Assembly: GCA_021158185.1 (NCBI GenBank)
Contig: JAGGVC010000002.1
Coordinates: 1 to 46,750, forward strand
DNA length: 46,750 nucleotides
Source of the DNA: a bacterium
GTDB taxonomy: Bacteria > 4484-113 > JAGGVC01
Direction: 5' to 3'
The position numbers were made by a program, and so were the translations under genes. Below, in pieces: positions 8,568 through 14,742 of this stretch (the first letter of the stretch is position 1; the number at the start of each line of letters is the position of its first letter). Below the pieces are notes generated by a model. The model searched no databases, had not been told where the DNA came from, and saw only the letters and a program-made list of their open reading frames with translations.

Positions 8568-8595
8568 ATTATATCCAATATAACTTATATGTCAA
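8568..8595 (-). promoter_or_regulatory. Consensus sigma-70 promoter of the octaheme cytochrome gene
   Basis: On the minus strand, TTGACA (8590-8595) and TATAAT (8568-8573) both match consensus, with a 16-bp spacer. The -10 lies inside a perfect palindrome, ggatata-t-tatatcc (8562-8576), which could be an operator. Initiation near 8561 gives a leader of about 23 nt. Confidence 0.75.
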
Positions 8596-8665
8596 ATCGG
8601 TTAGACTGGGGTGCGGCATAGGCTGTATCCTGTTACGGATTCGGATTCCGAGCGGAATTGGCTAG

Positions 8666-8722
8666 TTCGCGCGCGATTCGCATTTTCGCGCCCGCGATCG
8701 CCGCTTTTCGCGCGCGCGATTC
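8666..8722. repeat. Short GC-rich repeats upstream of the esterase gene
   Basis: TTCGCGCGCGATTC (8666-8679) recurs as TTCGCGCGCGCGATTC (8707-8722), with a related TTTTCGCGCCCGCGATCG between them. The second copy overlaps the putative -35 of the following gene. The remaining bases of the 8596-8830 gap hold only that promoter and leader. Confidence 0.4.
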
Positions 8723-8734
8723 ACGTGATAGAAT
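8707..8734 (+). promoter_or_regulatory. Possible promoter of the TPR-esterase gene
   Basis: An extended -10, TGATAGAAT (hexamer 8729-8734), has only a weak -35, TTCGCG (8707-8712), with a 16-bp spacer. The leader would be about 90 nt. Confidence 0.35.
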
Positions 8735-8830
8735 ATCCGTCGGAAAGCATCCTTCATTCAGAGAATCTTTCGCAGGAATGCATCGGTCGCATTCTATGAA
8801 TTTGCTGATACTCGTAAGGAGGAAAAGTTT

Positions 8831-10027
8831 ATGAGCTTGATTCAGAAGATTAGGTTTTGCATTTCGGTTGCGCTTCTATCTGTCATTATCGTTGCAGGCT
8901 CCGCGGGATTCTGCGAGGATACGGACTCCGAGGAAAGTACACCGGCTTTGCCTGATGCAGAATCCATCGATCCGTATGCACCGGACGCGGGCGATTTCCT
9001 CGATATCGATACTCAGGCATTGGAAAAAGCAGCTTACGAAGCCTATCAGTCGGGAGATTACGAGCTTTCAGCCAAGTATTATCTGCTCATCCTTCGATAC
9101 GACATCAAGGATTCGGGCAGCATATACAACCTTGCGTGTTGTTACGGGCTTCTCGGCGAAGCGGAGCTTGCGGCGAAATATGTCGAGCGCGCGGTGAACG
9201 CGGGATTCGAAGACATCGAACATATAAAGCGCGATCCCGATTTCGACAGCGTTCGCGGCGAACCCGCCTTCGATGAAGTAATCGAGCGGATTGCTGAAAT
9301 CGCGGATGTGCGCCAGGCCGAGCTTGGCGAAATCGTATACATCGACTCGCCGATTCTTCTTCAGTGCCGCGTCCTTTTGCCCGAAGGCTACGATCCTGAT
9401 GAGAAATACCCGCTTCTATTGGGGCTTCACGGCTATGGCGACAATCTCGACCGCTTCATCCTGCTTATGAAGAAACGAAACATCGATTCGACGGATTTTA
9501 TCTACGCATCGCTCCAGGCACCCTACCCGTTCCTGAGCGGCATCGGACTCGGGTACAGCTGGTCGATCTGGGACGAGAACGAGCCTATGCTCTGGCCGAA
9601 GTCCTCATCCAAGACCGAGAACTACATCGCGCGCGCGGTAACGGAACTTGAGAAACGATACAGCATCGACGATGTTTATCTGATGGGCTTTTCGCAGGGA
9701 TGCGGATTCACGTACCAGGCGGGAATGCGGAATCCCGAGCTTTTCGAAGGAATAATCTGCTTTGGCGGGTGGCTTGATACGGACTGGATCGGCGAGGATC
9801 GCATAAGCGCTGCAAGTGGCCTGCGCGTGTTTATCGCGCACGGGAACACCGATCGAATGGTCGAGTTCGAATCGGGCGAAAACGCGTGGAATTATCTTCT
9901 CGACCGCGGGTACGATGTGACGTTTTACGAATTCGACGGTGCGCATACTGTTCCCGAAGAAGCGCTCAAGCTGGCGGTGGAATGGATGATGTATCCTGAA
10001 ATCGGGATAATGGGACGTGTGCGATGA
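8831..10027 (+). CDS. Exported alpha/beta-hydrolase (carboxylesterase/phospholipase type) with TPR-like N-terminus
   Basis: The product is 398 aa. A signal peptide covers residues 1-28 (core FCISVALLSVIIVAGSAG). An acidic linker follows, then a TPR-like region at about 65-155 (AYEAYQSGDYELSAKYYLLI; YNLACCYGLLGEAELAAKYV). Residues 170-395 form an alpha/beta hydrolase of the carboxylesterase type: oxyanion region LGLHGYGDN, nucleophile elbow GFSQG with Ser288, probable Asp341 (HGNTDRMV) and His372 (GAHTV). All three catalytic residues are present in the right order. It probably cleaves an ester outside the cytoplasm; the substrate is unknown. AAGGAGG lies 8 bases before the ATG. The stop overlaps the start of a 46-codon ORF. 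Confidence 0.88.
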   Translation: MSLIQKIRFCISVALLSVIIVAGSAGFCEDTDSEESTPALPDAESIDPYAPDAGDFLDIDTQALEKAAYEAYQSGDYELSAKYYLLILRYDIKDSGSIYNLACCYGLLGEAELAAKYVERAVNAGFEDIEHIKRDPDFDSVRGEPAFDEVIERIAEIADVRQAELGEIVYIDSPILLQCRVLLPEGYDPDEKYPLLLGLHGYGDNLDRFILLMKKRNIDSTDFIYASLQAPYPFLSGIGLGYSWSIWDENEPMLWPKSSSKTENYIARAVTELEKRYSIDDVYLMGFSQGCGFTYQAGMRNPELFEGIICFGGWLDTDWIGEDRISAASGLRVFIAHGNTDRMVEFESGENAWNYLLDRGYDVTFYEFDGAHTVPEEALKLAVEWMMYPEIGIMGRVR

Positions 10028-10164
10028 AAATCCTAGTGAAGAACAGTCTCGCGAAGACTATCGACAACATTGGCGAGGTGTTGTTTTTCGGGCGTAAGAT
10101 TCCTGCTTCGGAAAGGAAGGCTGTTGCCGAATGGCGCAGCAATCCGACCGCAATCCGATTCTGA
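10024..10164 (+). CDS. Small ORF (46 aa) translationally coupled to the esterase gene
   Basis: An ATG overlaps the esterase stop codon in an ATGA, the layout typical of translational coupling. The 46-residue product begins MKILVKNSLAKTIDNIGEVL and continues FFGRKIPASERKAVAEW; it is basic, has no signal peptide and no membrane segment. It is too short for most gene finders. It could be a real small protein or the remnant of a longer gene cut off by the convergent lipoprotein gene. I do not recognise it. Confidence 0.45.
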   Translation: MKILVKNSLAKTIDNIGEVLFFGRKIPASERKAVAEWRSNPTAIRF

Positions 10165-10174
10165 TCCGCGATTC

Positions 10175-10744
10175 CTAGCTCTCGCCGTTGCCGCCGTCCG
10201 CTCCGTCTTCACCGCCGCCGTCGTCGTCCGCCGGGAGGACGGTGATGATCTGCCATTCGGGAAACGATTCCCAAAAATCATCGTTGTCGATCACAACTCC
10301 ATTCGGGAATACCATGCGAACATGAATTGGATACTCGCCGGGATTCGCCAATGTATAAGTCGGCATGTCTTCCCATGCGCGCTCGCCGCGGTAGAATTCA
10401 AGCGTTTCAGCCGTGTAATCGTGCCAGCCGGTTCCATCGCTGAAATCGATCTCGACAGTAGGAATAAGCGGCTCGCCTTCTTGGTCATACAATCCGTCGC
10501 CCATGCTAATGTTTGAAACAACAAAGAAAGTGTATGGCGTAACGCCGTTCAACCGGCTTGAACCATCTGGATTAGCAGGCGCGAACTCACAACTTGGCCG
10601 AATCGGATCGATGCCGGGGGGTTCTTGATACGGCGGGAAGTAATTCGGTCCGTTTCCCTTGCATCCGCATAGGCAATACAGAGAAATCGTGGCTGCAAGA
10701 AGTACGGAAAAGAGAATAGCGCGTTTCGCATTGAAGATTATCAC
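10175..10744 (-). CDS. Lipoprotein of unknown function with glycine/aspartate-rich tail
   Basis: The product (189 aa) has a lipoprotein signal peptide: a hydrophobic core, then LYCLCGC with lipidation probably at the last cysteine. The mature part (about residues 60-165) is beta-rich with a PKD-like flavour, for example PTVEIDFSDGTGWHDYT and NPGEYPIHVRMVFPNG. It ends in PADDDGGGEDGADGGNGES, a tail that shares GGEDGADGG with the preceding subtilase. The GTG at 10744 was chosen because AGGAGG lies 6 bases upstream. An in-frame GTG at 10759 overlaps the subtilase stop codon (GTGA) and is the alternative. It follows the subtilase in the same operon and may be its partner or substrate. Confidence 0.7.
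   Translation of the reverse strand: MIIFNAKRAILFSVLLAATISLYCLCGCKGNGPNYFPPYQEPPGIDPIRPSCEFAPANPDGSSRLNGVTPYTFFVVSNISMGDGLYDQEGEPLIPTVEIDFSDGTGWHDYTAETLEFYRGERAWEDMPTYTLANPGEYPIHVRMVFPNGVVIDNDDFWESFPEWQIITVLPADDDGGGEDGADGGNGES
10191..10216. repeat. 26-bp direct repeat, copy 1 (GGEDGADGG linker)
   Basis: 24 of 26 bases are identical to 12275-12300 in the subtilase gene, in the same orientation and coding frame. Here it encodes part of the C-terminal tail of the lipoprotein; there it encodes the linker after the lipobox. Confidence 0.65.
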
Positions 10745-10755
10745 GTCACACCTCC

Positions 10756-12477
10756 TCACGGTCTAAGAGTATTGTAAGCGTTTAGCTTCCAGCCAAGTAC
10801 GCCATATTGAGTCACTACCCAATCGCTACGTTCCATGATTCGTGACCGTAGTTGAAATGGGGAATCGATCCGTCGATACCTGCTAAGCATACCTGCAACC
10901 GCGGATACGTGTGGTGCGGCGAATGATGTTCCTTGCATGCCTGATACAAAGGTATCCGGATTCGCTACATAACCCCATGTAAACCGGCTACCGGAAGGTT
11001 CAACCATGTCCACAGCGGTAATATTGACACCTGGCGCGTAAATGCTGCCCCTTACCGAGTGAACTGCCTTTCTTCCGACATTGTCATGTGAACCCACAGA
11101 AAGTGCATTGCCGTGTCGGGCAGGCCACCTTGGTGCAACATTGGGGTTTTCACCGGTCTTCAAGTTGCCGGCGCTACAAACAAACAGCATGTACCTTGTT
11201 AATTTATCCAGATGTCTTAACCCGATTTGGCTTATTTGAGTGCTCCCGTAGGAGCAGTTCACAACCTCAATATTTAAATACGGAATATTGTAAAGGACTG
11301 GTACATTAAAGGGATTAGGCTTATATATTCTCTTAATATACCCAAGACACTCGTACGCATTTATGATTGCCGAGTTCGAGAAGTAAAGCTTGACCTGACC
11401 ATAGCTGTTAAGAGAAGTATAACAAAAAATAGCAACAGGCAAAATAACAGGATGTCTGATGATTCCGCACACGTCAAGCTCGTCGTTTAATTGATATCCA
11501 GGATCATTATTAATAGCTGCTCCCATAACACTGGCCACGCAAGTACCATGTCCAACCTCCCTCGCCAAATCCTGACTCATATTAAGTAGGTACCAAGAAG
11601 GCTCGCCTCCGCCCTGAGACCACGTGCCATAGTAGCTCCATGACAGGATATTGACACCCCAGCTAAGTAAAGCACTCGACATATCGGCTGGATAAGGTCG
11701 GCGCTGAATGCCGGTATCAAGAACTGCAATCGCTTCGGAATAATAACATCCGTTCTCCCAGGCATCCTGTATGTTTATGTCATAATTGTAATCCTCGTTG
11801 ATGTTCCACTGGTTCGGAAACAAATCATCATTCGGATCATCCTGCGGCCATGCATCTTCGCTTACTAACGCGTCCGGATCTACTGCCTCAACCAAGCCCG
11901 CGTACTCCGTCGGCCAGTTCGCGACTGCGTCCTCGACGGTCTGTCCCGGCGGCAAAATTGCGCCGATACCTTTAACCGTGTTCCATTCGCTAAAAATCGT
12001 CAGATTCTCCGCGGCGATGAACGTCTGAATCGCGGGGTCGTTACCGATTTCGGGCACGTCGAACTGCTGGTAATACGGGTCGTCTGGCGGGATTTCCTCG
12101 TCGAAGTAGTTCGGGTCCATATCGGGAAGTACCGGCGGGTTCGTGAATGCGATGATCACGCGCCCGTCGATAATGTCATAGGTTTCGTTCGTACGCGGAT
12201 CGGTGAACGATCGAATGTCCCAATATTCAAACTCGAACGGATCGATCAGGGGAATCGGGTCGTCGCCGAGCGTCCCGCCGTCCGCTCCATCTTCGCCGCC
12301 TTGTCCCGGACTTCCCGGATCGCTTGCAACTGCCGGCTTTTTCGCTCCATCGCTTCCCACCTGCGAGGAATCAAGGGCTTTCGTGTTACTGCTACAGCCG
12401 GTGATTATCGCTGCGAAAAGCAATAAAACGGCAACTGATGCTACTCTCTTCACAATAGCTGAAACATGATATTCCAT
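10756..12477 (-). CDS. Subtilisin-family serine protease lipoprotein
   Basis: The product is 573 aa. A lipoprotein signal peptide ends in AIITGC (Cys28), then an Asp/Gly-rich linker follows (residues 40-75). Residues 95-205 resemble a protease prodomain with the strand DGRVIIAFTNP. The catalytic S8 domain holds all key residues in order: Asp254 in AVLDTGIQ, His310 in GHGTCVASVMGA, the oxyanion Asn438 in CSAGN, and Ser518 in GTSFAAPHVSAVAGM. It should be an active endopeptidase anchored to a membrane. The product ends soon after the catalytic domain. The ATG at 12477 gives a normal lipoprotein leader; an in-frame start at 12531 would add a non-leader extension. It has its own promoter upstream, and the small lipoprotein gene follows it. 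Confidence 0.9.
   Translation of the reverse strand: MEYHVSAIVKRVASVAVLLLFAAIITGCSSNTKALDSSQVGSDGAKKPAVASDPGSPGQGGEDGADGGTLGDDPIPLIDPFEFEYWDIRSFTDPRTNETYDIIDGRVIIAFTNPPVLPDMDPNYFDEEIPPDDPYYQQFDVPEIGNDPAIQTFIAAENLTIFSEWNTVKGIGAILPPGQTVEDAVANWPTEYAGLVEAVDPDALVSEDAWPQDDPNDDLFPNQWNINEDYNYDINIQDAWENGCYYSEAIAVLDTGIQRRPYPADMSSALLSWGVNILSWSYYGTWSQGGGEPSWYLLNMSQDLAREVGHGTCVASVMGAAINNDPGYQLNDELDVCGIIRHPVILPVAIFCYTSLNSYGQVKLYFSNSAIINAYECLGYIKRIYKPNPFNVPVLYNIPYLNIEVVNCSYGSTQISQIGLRHLDKLTRYMLFVCSAGNLKTGENPNVAPRWPARHGNALSVGSHDNVGRKAVHSVRGSIYAPGVNITAVDMVEPSGSRFTWGYVANPDTFVSGMQGTSFAAPHVSAVAGMLSRYRRIDSPFQLRSRIMERSDWVVTQYGVLGWKLNAYNTLRP
12275..12300. repeat. 26-bp direct repeat, copy 2
   Basis: Partner of the copy at 10191-10216 (24 of 26 identical). 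It encodes GEDGADGG in the linker between the lipidated cysteine and the prodomain of the subtilase. Confidence 0.65.
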
Positions 12478-12567
12478 CTCACTTCCATCCACGTAAATTC
12501 CTCTACAGGCGATATTCGTATCGAATCCCATAGCCTGCGAAACTTACGGTGTCATTCCAGTATCTTT

Positions 12568-12595
12568 ATTATATCAGAAACCTGCCAGATTTCAA
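12568..12595 (-). promoter_or_regulatory. Sigma-70 promoter of the subtilase operon
   Basis: Minus strand TTGAAA (12590-12595), a 16-bp spacer and TATAAT (12568-12573) preceded by TGA, i.e. an extended -10. Initiation near 12561 leaves a leader of about 84 nt. Confidence 0.7.
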
Positions 12596-12780
12596 GTTTC
12601 CACTTCCTCCACAATACCAGTATATCAAACGACGTTCGCCTGCGGAAGTTTACGCTTTAAGCATAATGGAGCAAATATCAGTTCATTCAAAGCACGGTGC
12701 GAACCTCGCTTCGCACCCGCCGGTTGCGCCTGATACATCAAAGACTTCATTTGCGATGCTTTGTTCACGAACGGATTCGC

Positions 12781-12786
12781 TATAAT
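12781..12786 (+). promoter_or_regulatory. Perfect -10 element abutting dapF (leaderless start)
   Basis: TATAAT ends 7 bp before the ATG at 12794, so initiation would fall at the start codon. No Shine-Dalgarno sequence is visible and no clear -35 lies at 16-18 bp (only TTGTTC at 14 bp). Confidence 0.45.
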
Positions 12787-12793
12787 GGCTGCG

Positions 12794-13768
12794 ATGGAAA
12801 TACGATTTGCAAAGATGCACGGTCTCGGCAACGACTTCGTAGTCGTGGACGGCGTGACGCGCCTTTTTCCCGAAGAGGCCGGGCAAGAGCGCGCATCCCC
12901 GAATTCCGGCAATCCCCCGGCGTCAAATGAAGCCGCCATTGATCGTTCGGACACGCCATCGCTCGCTGAGATGACCGCTCTTGCGCCAGCGCTTTGCGAC
13001 CGCCATTTCGGAATCGGCGCGGACGGGCTGATCGTGATTATGCCGAGCGTTGCAGCCGATTTCCGCATGCATTACGTGAACGCGGACGGGAGTATCGCGG
13101 CGATGTGCGGAAACGGTGTGCGCTGCGTGGGCAAATTCGTCTTCGAGCACGGCCTATGGGAGCGCGACACGCTGGCGCTCGAAACCGGCTCGGGAATCCT
13201 TGAGCTAGAACTTTCCATAATCGCTGGGAGCGTCGCAGGCGTAACCGTGGACATGGGTAGCCCGGATTTTAGCGCGGCGTCACTCCCCGCAATTGCGCCG
13301 GATGGCGAACGGCTCATAGACGAAAAAATAGCAGTCGGGGCCGAGCATCTCGCGGTGACGGGCGTATCCATGGGCAATCCGCACTGCGTACACTTCATCG
13401 AGCAGAACATCTCGGTGGCGGACTATCCAGTCGAAAGAATCGGGCCCAGGATCGAGAACCTGATGGGTACTTTCCCTGAGCGGGTGAACGCCGGCTTTGC
13501 GAAGGTGCTTGCGCCCGACCGGATGGAACTAAGGGTGTGGGAGCGCGGGTGCGGCGAGACGCTTGCGTGCGGATCGGGTGCATGCGCGGCGGTCGCGGCA
13601 GGCATTGTCACGGGCCGCATCGAACCCGGCAAGCCAATCGCCGTGAGATTGCACGGAGGCACGCTCGAAATTAGCTGGAGCGGCAAATCCGATGACGGAA
13701 TGAGAATGTTCGGCCCGGCCGTCACGGTATTCGAAGGCGCGTTCGACACAAAAACGCTATGCGATTAG
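12794..13768 (+). CDS. dapF: Diaminopimelate epimerase
   Basis: The product is 324 aa. It converts LL-diaminopimelate to meso-diaminopimelate for lysine and peptidoglycan synthesis, in the cytoplasm. It opens with the family signature FAKMHGLGNDFVVVDG. Both catalytic cysteines are present: Cys105 in MCGNGVRC and Cys259 in ACGSGAC; MGNPHCVHF is also conserved. Residues 26-60 carry a Pro/Ser/Asn-rich insertion of about 30 residues absent from the E. coli enzyme (274 aa). The ATG at 12794 places the start like that of other DapF proteins and fits a leaderless mRNA; an ATG 9 bp earlier overlaps the -10 hexamer. The exonuclease gene follows after 30 bp. Confidence 0.96.
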   Translation: MEIRFAKMHGLGNDFVVVDGVTRLFPEEAGQERASPNSGNPPASNEAAIDRSDTPSLAEMTALAPALCDRHFGIGADGLIVIMPSVAADFRMHYVNADGSIAAMCGNGVRCVGKFVFEHGLWERDTLALETGSGILELELSIIAGSVAGVTVDMGSPDFSAASLPAIAPDGERLIDEKIAVGAEHLAVTGVSMGNPHCVHFIEQNISVADYPVERIGPRIENLMGTFPERVNAGFAKVLAPDRMELRVWERGCGETLACGSGACAAVAAGIVTGRIEPGKPIAVRLHGGTLEISWSGKSDDGMRMFGPAVTVFEGAFDTKTLCD

Positions 13769-13783
13769 CAATCGCACCTGTGC

Positions 13784-13789
13784 TATCCT
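13784..13789 (+). promoter_or_regulatory. Putative -10 element before the exonuclease gene
   Basis: TATCCT ends 9 bp before the ATG at 13799, which has no Shine-Dalgarno sequence. It repeats the arrangement seen at the NUDIX gene and dapF. Confidence 0.3.
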
Positions 13790-13798
13790 TGATTCGAT

Positions 13799-14677
13799 AT
13801 GAACCTGTTTGAGCAGCCGGTTTTGCTTTTCGATGCAACGGGGCTGATCTTTCGCGCGTACTACAGCATTCCGACCACGCTGACCGCGCCCGACGGTACC
13901 GTGACGAATGCAGTCCACGGCGTACTCGGAAGCATCGTAAAGATTGAGAGCGAGGTGAATCCGACCGCGTCCGCGATGATCTTCGATGCCGGGCGAAAAA
14001 CCTTCCGCAACGAGATCTTCGAGGATTACAAGTCGCAGCGCCCGGAGCCGCCGGACGACCTGCGCCCGCAGTTTTCGCTGACTATCGAGATGGCGAGAAC
14101 GCTCGGTGTGCCCACGCTCGTTGAGGAAGGGGTGGAGGCGGACGATCTGATCGCGTCGTGTGCGATTGAGGCGGTACTGCGCGGCCATACGGTTACGATT
14201 CTCACGAGCGACCGCGATTTGCTTCAGCTTTTAGATACCGACGGAATCGAAATCTGGTTTCCGAAACGGGGCGGACAAAATCGCGTGTTTGACAAGTGGA
14301 ACCGTACGCGGTTCATCAAGAAGTACGGCTTTCCGCCGGAGCTTTTCGTGGATTATAAGGCGCTCCGCGGCGATCCGTCCGACAATATCCCCGGTGTGAA
14401 GGGCGTGGGTGAGAAAACCGCAAATAAGCTCATCACAGAATTCGGAGGGCTTGAGAGCATTCTTGGGCGCCTGGACGCGGTCACCCCCGCGCGCATACGC
14501 GATGAGCTTGATCGCGCGCGCGATAAAGTGTTGCTTTTCAGGGAACTCGTTACCCTCCGGCGCGACTGCCCGGTTGCGAAAACCGTGGACTGGGATGAGC
14601 ATCATCCAATCCGCCTGGACAACCCGGACTTCCGCAAATTCGCAGAAAAGCTCGGCCTGAAAAGGTATTTGCGTTAG
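13799..14677 (+). CDS. Stand-alone 5'-3' exonuclease (PolI N-terminal/FEN-like)
   Basis: The product is 292 aa and corresponds to the N-terminal 5' nuclease domain of DNA polymerase I without a polymerase. The conserved acidic clusters that bind two metal ions are visible: LLFDATGLIFRAYY, IFDAGRKTFR, EEGVEADDLIAS and TILTSDRDLLQLL. The helix-hairpin-helix DNA-binding segment is DNIPGVKGVGEKTANKLI near residue 200. It probably removes RNA primers and 5' flaps during replication or repair. Such free-standing versions are found in several phyla beside a full-length or exonuclease-less PolA; no polA lies in this window. Confidence 0.92.
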   Translation: MNLFEQPVLLFDATGLIFRAYYSIPTTLTAPDGTVTNAVHGVLGSIVKIESEVNPTASAMIFDAGRKTFRNEIFEDYKSQRPEPPDDLRPQFSLTIEMARTLGVPTLVEEGVEADDLIASCAIEAVLRGHTVTILTSDRDLLQLLDTDGIEIWFPKRGGQNRVFDKWNRTRFIKKYGFPPELFVDYKALRGDPSDNIPGVKGVGEKTANKLITEFGGLESILGRLDAVTPARIRDELDRARDKVLLFRELVTLRRDCPVAKTVDWDEHHPIRLDNPDFRKFAEKLGLKRYLR

Positions 14678-14742
14678 TTGAGTTGAAGAATCATGCTGGT
14701 AATTCTGCCGCTGATCCTTTGGGGCAATGAGAATTTCTCTGA

